Assembly (NCBI GenBank): GCA_016790515.1
Contig: JAEUOY010000115.1
Coordinates: 1-47,494, forward strand
DNA: 47,494 bases
Direction: 5' to 3'
From: Burkholderiaceae bacterium
Lineage (GTDB): Bacteria; Pseudomonadota; Gammaproteobacteria; Burkholderiales; Burkholderiaceae_C
Under the pieces are notes generated by a model that saw only the letters and a list, made by a program, of their open reading frames with translations, was not told where the DNA came from and searched no databases. Shown here one piece after another: positions 1-7,534 of the stretch (positions within the stretch are counted from its first letter, which is position 1; each line of letters opens with the position of its first letter). Both the position numbers and the translations under genes were made by a program.

Positions 1-290
1 TGGGCAGCCCGCCGCTGGCCGCGTTCTTCCGCGTCTACGTGCCGCAGACCTATGCCGGCATCGGCGCCGGCGCGCTGCTGGTCTTCATCCTCAGCATCGG
101 CTACTACGTGACGCCGGCGCTGCTCGGCGGCGCCGACGACCAGATGCTGAGCTACTACATTGCCCAGTACACCAACGTCAACGTCAACTGGGGCATGGCC
201 AGCGCGCTGGGCGCGCTGCTGCTGGCGGCCACGCTGCTGCTGTACGGCGTCTACCGCCGCGTGACCAACAGCGAACTGAGCCTGGGCTGA
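1..290 (+). CDS. Polyamine-type ABC transporter permease, C-terminal part (PotB-like)
   Basis: The gene enters from the left edge; the reading frame begins at base 3 and about 95 residues remain. Three hydrophobic stretches are partly visible, including one that reads [25 protein letters not shown] and another near the C-terminus ([17 protein letters not shown]). The motif YVTPALLGG followed by a short loop and a last helix is the usual end of PotB/PotH-type inner-membrane permeases of binding-protein-dependent spermidine/putrescine importers. The next gene is the partner permease of PotC type, five bases downstream, so the two probably form the membrane dimer of one importer whose ATPase and binding protein lie outside the window. 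Substrate is inferred from family and from the following ureohydrolase; it could be another cationic amine. Confidence 0.85.
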   Translation, partial: GSPPLAAFFRVYVPQTYAGIGAGALLVFILSIGYYVTPALLGGADDQMLSYYIAQYTNVNVNWGMASALGALLLAATLLLYGVYRRVTNSELSLG

Positions 291-295
291 ACCGC

Positions 296-1132
296 ATGAG
301 CACCTCGACACTCACCCGCTGGCTGCCGCAGTTCCCGGCCTACGCGACGCCGCTGGACAGGCTCGGCTGGTACGCGCTGCGCGCCGGCTGCCTGGGCGTG
401 CTGGGCTTCCTGCTGCTGCCGATCCTGGTGATCATGCCGCTGTCGTTCTCCGACAGCTCGTTCCTGGTCTACCCGATCCCGGCCTGGTCGCTGAAGTGGT
501 ACCGCAACCTGTTCGAATCGGCGGAGTGGGCGAGGGCGGCGAAGAACAGCTTCATCGTCGCGCCGGCGGCGACGCTGATCGCCACCGTGCTGGGCACGAT
601 GGCCGCGGTCGGCCTGTCGCGCACCAGCTTCCGCTTCAAGGGCCTGCTGATGAGCCTGCTGATCGCGCCGATGGTGGTGCCGATCGTCGTGGTGGGCGTC
701 GGCACCTACCTGTTCTTCGCCAACATCGGGCTGGGCGACACCTACACCGCGCTGATCCTGGTCCATGCCGCGCTCGGCGCGCCCTTCGTGCTGACCACCG
801 TGCTGGCGACGCTGCAGGGCTTCAACCACAACCTGGTGCGCGCCAGCCTGAGCCTGGGCGCCAGCCCGCTCGAGAGCTTCTTCCGCATCACGCTGCCGGT
901 GATCGCGCCGGGGGTGATCTCGGGCGCGCTGTTCGCGTTCGCGACCTCGTTCGACGAGGTGGTCGTCGCGCTGTTCCTCGCCGGCCCCGAGCAGATGACG
1001 CTGCCGCGCCAGATGTTCAACGGCATCCGCGAGAACATCACGCCGACGATCGCCGCGGTCGCGACGCTGCTGATCCTGTTCACGACCAGCCTGCTGCTGG
1101 TGCTGGAATGGCTGCGCGGCCGACGCCGCTGA
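296..1132 (+). CDS. Polyamine-type ABC transporter permease (PotC-like)
   Basis: A 278-residue inner-membrane permease, the usual PotC length plus a short cytoplasmic N-terminal extension. The first helix lies near residues 30-50, and about five more follow. The EAA-type coupling loop is visible near residues 185-205 (LSLGASPLESFFRITLPVI), where the permease contacts the ATPase. The motif FDEVVVALFLAGP near residues 220-232 is typical of PotC. It starts at an ATG five bases after the preceding permease stop and is followed seven bases later by the guanidinobutyrase-family gene, so all three are probably one transcript. Together with its partner it should move a polyamine or guanidino compound into the cytoplasm. 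The exact substrate cannot be read from the sequence. Confidence 0.9.
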   Translation: MSTSTLTRWLPQFPAYATPLDRLGWYALRAGCLGVLGFLLLPILVIMPLSFSDSSFLVYPIPAWSLKWYRNLFESAEWARAAKNSFIVAPAATLIATVLGTMAAVGLSRTSFRFKGLLMSLLIAPMVVPIVVVGVGTYLFFANIGLGDTYTALILVHAALGAPFVLTTVLATLQGFNHNLVRASLSLGASPLESFFRITLPVIAPGVISGALFAFATSFDEVVVALFLAGPEQMTLPRQMFNGIRENITPTIAAVATLLILFTTSLLLVLEWLRGRRR

Positions 1133-1139
1133 CGCTGCA

Positions 1140-2087
1140 ATGAGCACGAAGAACCAGCCGCTGGGCGGCAACCAGATGCCGCGCTTCGGCGGCCCCGGCA
1201 CGATGATGCGGCTGCCGGCGGCCGAATCGCCGGTCGGGCTGGACGCCGCCTTCATCGGCGTGCCGCTGGACATCGGCACTTCCAACCGTGCCGGCGCGCG
1301 CTTCGGCCCGCGCCAGATCCGCGCCGAATCGGCGCTGCTGCGGCCCTACAACATGGCCACCGGCGCCGCGCCCTTCGACGCACTGCAGGTCGCCGACCTG
1401 GGCGACGTGGCGATCAACACCTACTCGATCGCCAAGTCGATGGCGATCATCAGCGCGTTCTACGACGAGGTGCTGGCCGCCGGCTGCAGGCCGCTGACGC
1501 TGGGCGGCGACCACACGATCGCGCTGCCGATCCTGCGCTCGCTGGCCTGGGCGCACGGCCCGGTCGCGCTGGTCCATGTCGACGCCCATGCCGACGTCAA
1601 CGACGAGATGTTCGGCGAGCCGGTTGCCCATGGCACGCCGTTTCGCCGCGCGGTCGAGGAGGGCCTGCTGGCCTGCGACAAGGTGTTCCAGATCGGCCTG
1701 CGCGGCACCGGCTACGCCGCCGACGACTTCGACTGGCCGCGCCGGCAGGGCTTCACGATCGTGCCGGCGCACGAGGTCTGGTACCAGTCGCTGGCGCCGC
1801 TGATGGCCCGGGTGCGCGAACGCATCGGCAGCGCGCCGGTCTACATCAGCTTCGACATCGACGGGCTCGACCCGGCCTTCGCCGGCGGCACCGGCACGCC
1901 CGAGGTCGGCGGCCTGAGCGTGCCGCAGGGCCTCGAGATCGTCCGCGGCTGCCGCGGGCTGAACGTCGTCGGCGGCGACCTGGTCGAGGTCGCGCCGCCC
2001 TACGACCCCTCGGGCAACACCGCGCTGCTGGCGGCCAACCTGCTGTACGAGATGCTCTGCGTGCTGCCCGGCGTGACGCAGCGCTGA
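1140..2087 (+). CDS. gbuA: Ureohydrolase, guanidinobutyrase/agmatinase family (GbuA-like)
   Basis: A 315-residue arginase-family enzyme that hydrolyses a guanidino compound to urea and an amine or amino acid. The metal-binding motifs are complete: GGDHT with H125, DAHAD at 148-152 and the FDIDGLDP motif with D239 and D241, which together bind two Mn ions. The N-terminus (QPLGGNQMPRFGG) and the block GARFGPRQIRAES...RPYNMATGAAPF resemble, from memory, Pseudomonas guanidinobutyrase GbuA more than SpeB agmatinase, so 4-guanidinobutyrate is the favoured substrate. Agmatinase or a related guanidinoacid hydrolase remains possible. It follows two polyamine-type permease genes with a seven-base gap, consistent with uptake and breakdown of arginine-derived guanidino compounds as nitrogen source. 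An inverted repeat follows the stop codon. Confidence 0.8.
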   Translation: MSTKNQPLGGNQMPRFGGPGTMMRLPAAESPVGLDAAFIGVPLDIGTSNRAGARFGPRQIRAESALLRPYNMATGAAPFDALQVADLGDVAINTYSIAKSMAIISAFYDEVLAAGCRPLTLGGDHTIALPILRSLAWAHGPVALVHVDAHADVNDEMFGEPVAHGTPFRRAVEEGLLACDKVFQIGLRGTGYAADDFDWPRRQGFTIVPAHEVWYQSLAPLMARVRERIGSAPVYISFDIDGLDPAFAGGTGTPEVGGLSVPQGLEIVRGCRGLNVVGGDLVEVAPPYDPSGNTALLAANLLYEMLCVLPGVTQR

Positions 2088-2098
2088 CCGCGCTGGCA

Positions 2099-2120
2099 GC
2101 CGCCCACGCTGCCGGGCGGC
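2099..2120 (+). terminator. Possible hairpin terminator after the ureohydrolase gene
   Basis: The arms GCCGCCC and GGGCGGC pair perfectly over seven bases around an eight-base loop, directly between the ureohydrolase stop and the next start. There is no T-run behind it, so it may be only a transcript-stabilising hairpin or a GC-rich coincidence. Confidence 0.3.
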
Positions 2121-2132
2121 GACAATTCGCCG

Positions 2133-3767
2133 ATGCGATGTCGAGCACTGTCCCGCCGCGCCCACGCCGGCGGCGAGGGCTTGCGGCGGCGCGGGCTGCT
2201 GCAGTGGGGCTTGCGGGCTGCCGGCCTGGGCCTGTGGCCGGGGCTGGCAGCCGCTGCGCCCAGCCGCTGGCTCGACCGCGACGGCCGCCCCGGCGCGCTG
2301 GCGCTTCAGGCGATCGAGCTGCTGGCCGACGCCGCCAGCCATGGCCTGGTGGCCGACGACTACGGCGTCGCCGGCTTGCAGGCGGCACTGCGCCGTGCCG
2401 CCGCGGCGCCGGAGGCGGCGGATTGCCCGGCCCAGGCGCTGGCCCCGGCGCTCGACGCGGCGATGAAACGCTTTCTGGCCGACCTGCATGCCGGCCGCGT
2501 CGATCCGGCGCAGCTGCAGCTTCGCTTCACCCCGGCGCGCCGCGAGCCTTTCGATGCGGCCGGGCTGCTGCAGGCCGCGCTGGCCAGCGGCCGGCTGGCC
2601 GACGCGGTGAACGCCGCCGCGCCGGCGCTGCCGCAATACCAGGCGCTGCGTGACGCGCTGGCGGTCTACCGCAAGCTGGCCGACCATCCGGCCTGGCAGC
2701 AGGCGCTGCCGCCGCTGCCGGGCGACCCCGGCAGCAGCCGACGGCCGGCCAGGCTGTCACCCGGGCAGGACTACGCCGGCGCGTCCCTGCTGGCCTGGCG
2801 GCTGGCGCTGCTGGGCGACCTGCCGTCGGCGGCGTGGCCGCGCGGCGACAGCCTGCGCTACGCCGGCGTGCTGGTCGACGCGCTGCGCGCCTTCCAGCAG
2901 CGCCACGGCCTGGACAGCGATGGCGTGATCGGCACGGCGACGCTGGCCGCACTGCAGGTGCCGCCGGCGGCGCGGGCGCGGCAGATCGAGCTGGCGCTCG
3001 AACGCCTGCGCTGGACGCCGCTGCTGCAGGCGCCGCGCATGATCGTGATCAACATCCCCGAGTTCGTGCTGCGCGCCTACGAGGTGGTCGACGGCCGCAT
3101 CGAGCTGCGCCAGCAGATGAAGGTGATCGTCGGCAAGGCACTGGACACGCGCACGCCGCTGTTCGACGAGGACCTGCGCTTCATCGAGTTCAGCCCCTAC
3201 TGGAACGTGCCGCCGTCGATCGCGCGCAGCGAGACGGTGCCCAGGCTGCGCCGCGACCCGGGCTATTTCGACCGCGAGGGCTTCGAGTTCGTCGCCGCCG
3301 ACGGCAGCGTGCTGACCGGGCTGTCGGACGCGCGGCTCGACGCGGTGATCGCCGGCCGGCTGCGCATCCGCCAGCGGCCCGGGCCGCGCAACGCGCTGGG
3401 CGACATCAAGTTCGTGTTCCCGAACCGCGAGCACATCTTCCTGCACCACACGCCGGCGACCGCCCTGTTCGAGCGCCAGCGGCGCGATTTCAGCCACGGC
3501 TGCATCCGCGTCGAGCAGCCGGTGGCGTTGGCCGGCTTCGTGCTGCGCGATCAGCCCGGGTGGGGCGAACCGCGCATCCGCGAGGCGATGGGCCAGGGCC
3601 GGTCGACGACGCTGCGGCTGGACGCGCCGCTGCCGGTGCTGATCGCCTACGGAACCACGCTGGTCAAGGGCGGTCGCATCCATTTCCTCGACGACATCTA
3701 TGGCCAGGACCGCGTGCTCGACGCGGCGCTGCGCCAGCCCCGGCCGGCCTTGCCGGCGGCCGACTGA
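2133..3767 (+). CDS. L,D-transpeptidase, YcbB/LdtD-like, Tat-type leader
   Basis: A 544-residue periplasmic peptidoglycan-crosslinking enzyme. The N-terminus has a twin-arginine-like leader (LRRRGLLQWGLRAAGLGL, ending near AAAAP at residue 45). A scaffold domain follows. A peptidoglycan-binding domain lies near residues 240-275 (LRAFQQRHGLDSDGVIGTAT). The YkuD catalytic domain spans roughly 300-500 with the signature FSHGCIRVE: H455, G456 and nucleophile C457. The length and this domain order match the YcbB family. It would form 3-3 crosslinks between diaminopimelate residues, possibly under stress or with beta-lactam exposure. The neighbour nine bases downstream is YcbK-like, the same pairing as ycbB-ycbK in Escherichia coli. 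Choice of the first ATG is moderately secure, since it gives a complete leader. Confidence 0.9.
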   Translation: MRCRALSRRAHAGGEGLRRRGLLQWGLRAAGLGLWPGLAAAAPSRWLDRDGRPGALALQAIELLADAASHGLVADDYGVAGLQAALRRAAAAPEAADCPAQALAPALDAAMKRFLADLHAGRVDPAQLQLRFTPARREPFDAAGLLQAALASGRLADAVNAAAPALPQYQALRDALAVYRKLADHPAWQQALPPLPGDPGSSRRPARLSPGQDYAGASLLAWRLALLGDLPSAAWPRGDSLRYAGVLVDALRAFQQRHGLDSDGVIGTATLAALQVPPAARARQIELALERLRWTPLLQAPRMIVINIPEFVLRAYEVVDGRIELRQQMKVIVGKALDTRTPLFDEDLRFIEFSPYWNVPPSIARSETVPRLRRDPGYFDREGFEFVAADGSVLTGLSDARLDAVIAGRLRIRQRPGPRNALGDIKFVFPNREHIFLHHTPATALFERQRRDFSHGCIRVEQPVALAGFVLRDQPGWGEPRIREAMGQGRSTTLRLDAPLPVLIAYGTTLVKGGRIHFLDDIYGQDRVLDAALRQPRPALPAAD

Positions 3768-3775
3768 AGAGCCCC

Positions 3776-4348
3776 ATGAGCCCCATGAGCGCCTGCACGC
3801 CCCCGTCCGACCGCCGCCGCTTCTTCCGCCAGGGTGCCCGCTGGGCCGCCGCCGCCGGCTCGCTGCCGGCGCTGGCCACTGCGCCGGCCCGCGCCGCGCC
3901 GGCTGAGCGCATGCTGGCGCTGTCGCACACCCACACCGGCGAGCGGCTGCAGCTGGTCTACGCCCAGGCCGACCGCTACCTGCCCGAGGCGCTGGGCTCG
4001 CTGAACCATTTCCTGCGCGACCACTACAGCGGCGAGGTCGGCCTGATCGACCCGCGGCTGTTCGACCTGTTGCACCGGCTGCGCTCGGTGCTGGGCAGCA
4101 GCGACAGCTTCGAGGTCATTTCCGGCTACCGCTGCCCGACGACCAACCAGCGGCTGCGCCAGACCCGCGGCGGCGGCGTGGCCAGCCACAGCCTGCACAT
4201 GGACGGCCGCGCGATCGACCTGCGCCTGCGCGGCGTGCCGCTGGCCGAGTTGCGCGATGCCGCGCTGTCGCTGCGCGCCGGCGGGGTCGGCTTCTACCCG
4301 CGCGAGCAGTTCGTGCACATCGACACCGGGCGCGTGCGCAGCTGGTGA
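3776..4348 (+). CDS. YcbK-like M15/DUF882 family protein, Tat substrate
   Basis: A 190-residue exported protein of the DUF882/peptidase M15 family. The leader carries a good twin-arginine motif, DRRRFFRQGARW, at about residues 13-24, followed by an alanine-rich core ending near PARAAPAE. The mature domain has the zinc-site pattern of D-Ala-D-Ala carboxypeptidase-like folds: SHSLHMDGRAIDL and FVHID near the C-terminus. Members act on, or bind, peptidoglycan peptides in the periplasm. The activity of this subgroup is not firmly known to me. The stop of the preceding L,D-transpeptidase is eight bases upstream, so co-transcription and a shared wall-remodelling role are likely. Two in-frame ATGs nine bases apart (3776 and 3785) are both possible starts. 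Confidence 0.87.
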   Translation: MSPMSACTPPSDRRRFFRQGARWAAAAGSLPALATAPARAAPAERMLALSHTHTGERLQLVYAQADRYLPEALGSLNHFLRDHYSGEVGLIDPRLFDLLHRLRSVLGSSDSFEVISGYRCPTTNQRLRQTRGGGVASHSLHMDGRAIDLRLRGVPLAELRDAALSLRAGGVGFYPREQFVHIDTGRVRSW

Positions 4349-4375
4349 GGCCGCGGCTTCAGCGCGTGTGGGGCT

Positions 4376-5254
4376 TCAGGGCACCTCCTGCCCGGTCGAT
4401 GCGGTCCAGATCCGCCACCACTGCTGAGCGTCCAGCCGCAGCGCAGCGGCCGCCAGCGCGGCCTGCGCCACCTCGATGCGGCGCGAGCCGAGGATGGGCA
4501 GCGGCCGGCTCGGGTGCCTGAGCACCCAGGCGGTCACCAGCGTGGTGACCGACACCGCCAGCTCGGCGGCCATCGCCTCCAGCGTCTGGCGCAGGCGGCG
4601 CTCGCGTTCGCCGTCGGCGGTGAAGATCCGGCCGCCGGCCAGCGGCGACCAGATCATCGGCCTGAAGCCCAGATCCTGGCACTGGTCGAGCACGCCGTCG
4701 TGCAGCGGATCCAGGTGCAACGGCGACAGCTCGATCTGGTGGGTCGCCAGCGCGATGCGCCGGTGCAGCGGCGCCAGCTGGTGCGGCGCGAAGTTGCTGA
4801 CGCCGAAGAAGCGCACCTTGCCCTCGCGGCGCAACGCCTCGAAGGTGTCGGCCAGCTCGTCGAAATCCATCAGCGCGTCGGGGCGGTGGATCAGCAGCAG
4901 GTCGAGGTGGTCGGTGCGCAGCGATCGCAGCGAGTGCTCGACCGACGCGCGGACATGCGCGACCGAGGTGTCGTAGTGCTTGACCTGGTGGTCGGGCCGC
5001 GCCGGCGCGACCAGACGGATGCCGCACTTGCTGACCAGCTGCATGCGCGCGCGCAGCGCCGGCCGCAGCGCCAGCGCCTCGCCGAACAGCGCCTCGACGC
5101 TGTAGCCGCCGTAGATGTCGGCATGGTCGAAGCTGGTCACGCCGAGGTCGAGGTTGCCCTCGATCCAGGCCAGGCGCTGCTGCGGCGTCCAGCCCCATTC
5201 GGCCAGCCGCCAGGCGCCGGCGACGACCGGGGAGAGACCTGCGGGGTTGTGCAT
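4376..5254 (-). CDS. Aldo/keto reductase (YdhF-like)
   Basis: A 292-residue NADPH-dependent oxidoreductase of the aldo/keto reductase superfamily. The catalytic tetrad is visible: D43 and Y48 in FDHADIYGGY, K76 in LVSKCG and a histidine in LLLIHRPD near residue 121. The strand-end motif GVSNF and the cofactor-binding SPLAGG and ILGSRR segments are in the expected order. It resembles the E. coli YdhF group, whose physiological substrate is unknown. The start ATG overlaps the stop of the upstream peroxidase-related gene by one base (TGATG), so the two are translationally coupled. Calling this a carbonyl-detoxifying partner of the AhpD-like protein is only inference. Confidence 0.88.
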   Translation of the reverse strand: MHNPAGLSPVVAGAWRLAEWGWTPQQRLAWIEGNLDLGVTSFDHADIYGGYSVEALFGEALALRPALRARMQLVSKCGIRLVAPARPDHQVKHYDTSVAHVRASVEHSLRSLRTDHLDLLLIHRPDALMDFDELADTFEALRREGKVRFFGVSNFAPHQLAPLHRRIALATHQIELSPLHLDPLHDGVLDQCQDLGFRPMIWSPLAGGRIFTADGERERRLRQTLEAMAAELAVSVTTLVTAWVLRHPSRPLPILGSRRIEVAQAALAAAALRLDAQQWWRIWTASTGQEVP

Positions 5255-5862
5255 CACTGCGCCGTGGCTCTGGGCGGCTTCGGCACCCGCCCCATCAGGT
5301 AGAACTCGTCGTTCGGCCGCATCCCGGTCAGGTTGGCCATGCGGTTGCTCAGGCCGAAGAATGCGGTGATCGCGCCGATGTCCCAGATGTCCTCGTCGTC
5401 GAAGCCGTGCTCGCGCAGCGCGGCGAAGTCGGCCTCGTCGATCTCGGCCGAGCGCTGGCAGACCTTCATCGCGAAATCGAGCATCGCGCGCTGGCGCGGC
5501 GTGATGTCGGCCTTGCGGTAGTTGGTCGCCAGCTGGTCGGCGATCAGCGGCTTCTTCTCGTAGACGCGCAGGATCGCGCCGTGCGCGACGACGCAGTACA
5601 GGCACTGGTTGGCGGCCGAGGTCGCGACGATGATCATCTCGCGCTCGCCCTTGCCCAGGTTGCCGCTGTCCTTCACCAGCAGCGCATCGTGGTAGGCCAT
5701 GAAGGCGCGCCATTCGGCCGGCCGATGCGCCAGCGCGAGGAAGACGTTGGGCACGAAGCCGGCCTTCTCCTGCACCTCGAGGATGCGCGTTCGCAGGTCG
5801 TCGGGCAGGTCCTTCAGCTCGGGCACGGGGTAGCGGCTGGGCGGGGGGCGGGTGGCGGTCAT
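5254..5862 (-). CDS. Peroxidase-related protein, AhpD/carboxymuconolactone decarboxylase-like fold
   Basis: A 202-residue cytoplasmic protein. The motif CLYCVVAHG, with C87, C90 and H94, is the redox-active CxxC-x3-H site of AhpD-like proteins, and the total length fits the uncharacterised peroxidase-related family rather than short carboxymuconolactone decarboxylases. Members are presumed to use the cysteine pair to reduce peroxides or act in thiol redox. The start was placed at the ATG at 5862 because a GGAGAG ribosome site lies about six bases before it; a further upstream in-frame ATG at 5892 lacks one. It is coupled to the downstream aldo/keto reductase. No promoter was recognised. Confidence 0.88.
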   Translation of the reverse strand: MTATRPPPSRYPVPELKDLPDDLRTRILEVQEKAGFVPNVFLALAHRPAEWRAFMAYHDALLVKDSGNLGKGEREMIIVATSAANQCLYCVVAHGAILRVYEKKPLIADQLATNYRKADITPRQRAMLDFAMKVCQRSAEIDEADFAALREHGFDDEDIWDIGAITAFFGLSNRMANLTGMRPNDEFYLMGRVPKPPRATAQ

Positions 5863-5923
5863 GGGCTCTCCAGGCAGGCCGGCTGGCAGCATACCCTGCC
5901 GCCACGGGGCAGGGCTGCGGCCG

Positions 5924-7501
5924 TCACAGCAGCCGTTCGTCGACGACCAGCGACTGCAGCCACAGCTTCAGCCGCAGCCAGGAATCGCCCTCGGGTTCGG
6001 TGGTGCTCGCGCTGTGCCGGCCCGTGGCGTCGGTGCCGATCCACTCGATCGTGCGGCCGTCGGCCTGCAGGCCCAGCCGGTACATGCTGGAGAAACCATC
6101 GCCGCGCATCAGCCGCATCAGCCCGTCGGCGAGCGCCGGGCTGTCGATCAGCACGCTCATCTCGGTGTTGCCGATCGCCGAGCGGGCGTCGAGGTTGACC
6201 GATCCGACCAGCACGCGCCGGCGGTCGACGATCGCGACCTTGGCGTGCAGCCGCGGCGTCGAGGCCCCGAAGACGCCGAAGCCGCGCGAGCGGCGGGTCT
6301 GCGAAGGGTTGAACTCGTAGATCTCGACGCCGAGCTGCAGCATCTCGACCCGGTAGGCGCTGTAGCGGTCGTGCACCAGCGGCTCGTCGGTCGAGCCCAG
6401 CGAGTTGGTGAACAGCACCGTGCGCACGCCGGCCTCGGCCGCCCGGCGCATCATCGGCATGCCGACGTTGCCGGGCACGAAATAGGGCGAGACGATGACG
6501 ACCTCGTGGCGCGCGTCGGCCAGCACCGACAGCATGCCGGCCATCGCCTGGGTCGGCTTGACGGCGGGCACCGGATCGGTGGCCTTGCTCGGCGGGTCGG
6601 CGAACACCGCGGCGCCGGCCCAGCTCAGCGCCAGCCGGCCGGCGCGCAACTGCTCCTCGACCGAGGTCTGGCCCAGCGGATCGTGCCGGTAGGCGGCGAT
6701 CACCGGTGCGGCGTCGCGAACGCCGGCGTCGAAGCGACGGCGCGCCGCGTCGGCATCGCCGGGCCGGCCCAGCACGTCGTGCACCGGCCAGGCCGCCTCG
6801 CTGTTCCAGTACTGGTCGAACACCGCCGACAGCTCGCCGACCACTTCGCCGCCGGACAGCACGTCCATGTCGATGAAGTTGGCCTCGCGATGGTTCATGA
6901 AGTATTCGTCGGCGACGTTGCGGCCGCCGAAGATTGCCAGCACCCCGTCGGCGATGAACAGCTTGTTGTGCATGCGGTGGTTGTGGCGCTCGAAATCACC
7001 CGGCGACAGCGCCAGCCGCAGCAGCGGCGGGCCGCTGGTCAGCGGCAGCGGGTTGAACAGGCGGACCTGGACATGGTCGTACATCGCCAGGTCGGCCAGC
7101 AGGTCGTGGATCTCGCCGGCGTGGTAGTCGTCGACCAGCAGCCGCACCCGCACGCCGCGCTGGGCGGCGTCGCGCAGTTCGCGCAGGAAGGCGCGGCCGG
7201 CCTCGTCGCGGTGCAGGTGGTAGGTCTGCACGTCGAGCGCGCGTTCGGCCCGCAGCGCCAGGCCGATGCGCGCGCCGAAGGCGAATTCGCCGGTCGGCAG
7301 CAGCCGGAACCCCGAGGGCGCCGTCTCGCCGGCTGGGCGGCTGGCGCGGGCGATGGCAGCCAGCGCCGTCGCCTGGGTGTCGGTGACGGCGGTCGAGGCC
7401 TCGGGCTGGCCGCGCGGCGGCAGACCGGCACAGGCAGCCAGCAGCAGGAGCAGGGCGCCGATCAGCCAGCGCGGCCGCGGCGGGGTGCAGGGTCGGCGCA
7501 T
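5924..7501 (-). CDS. Phospholipase D-family lipoprotein, cardiolipin synthase C-like
   Basis: A 525-residue protein with two HKD motifs: HNKLFIADG starting at H178 and HAKVAIVD starting at H419, each followed by the GGRN or GSVNLD segment. That is the bilobed phospholipase D active site. The N-terminus has a lipoprotein signal with lipobox LLAAC, so C24 should be lipidated and the enzyme membrane-anchored on the periplasmic side. The length and architecture fit ClsC/YmdC-type cardiolipin synthases, which make cardiolipin from phosphatidylglycerol and phosphatidylethanolamine. Other phospholipase D activities cannot be excluded. It is separated by 33 bases from msbA on the same strand, so both may be part of an envelope-lipid transcript. 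Confidence 0.88.
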   Translation of the reverse strand: MRRPCTPPRPRWLIGALLLLLAACAGLPPRGQPEASTAVTDTQATALAAIARASRPAGETAPSGFRLLPTGEFAFGARIGLALRAERALDVQTYHLHRDEAGRAFLRELRDAAQRGVRVRLLVDDYHAGEIHDLLADLAMYDHVQVRLFNPLPLTSGPPLLRLALSPGDFERHNHRMHNKLFIADGVLAIFGGRNVADEYFMNHREANFIDMDVLSGGEVVGELSAVFDQYWNSEAAWPVHDVLGRPGDADAARRRFDAGVRDAAPVIAAYRHDPLGQTSVEEQLRAGRLALSWAGAAVFADPPSKATDPVPAVKPTQAMAGMLSVLADARHEVVIVSPYFVPGNVGMPMMRRAAEAGVRTVLFTNSLGSTDEPLVHDRYSAYRVEMLQLGVEIYEFNPSQTRRSRGFGVFGASTPRLHAKVAIVDRRRVLVGSVNLDARSAIGNTEMSVLIDSPALADGLMRLMRGDGFSSMYRLGLQADGRTIEWIGTDATGRHSASTTEPEGDSWLRLKLWLQSLVVDERLL

Positions 7502-7534
7502 CCCGCGAGCGTAGCGCCTGCGGGGCCGGGCGTG

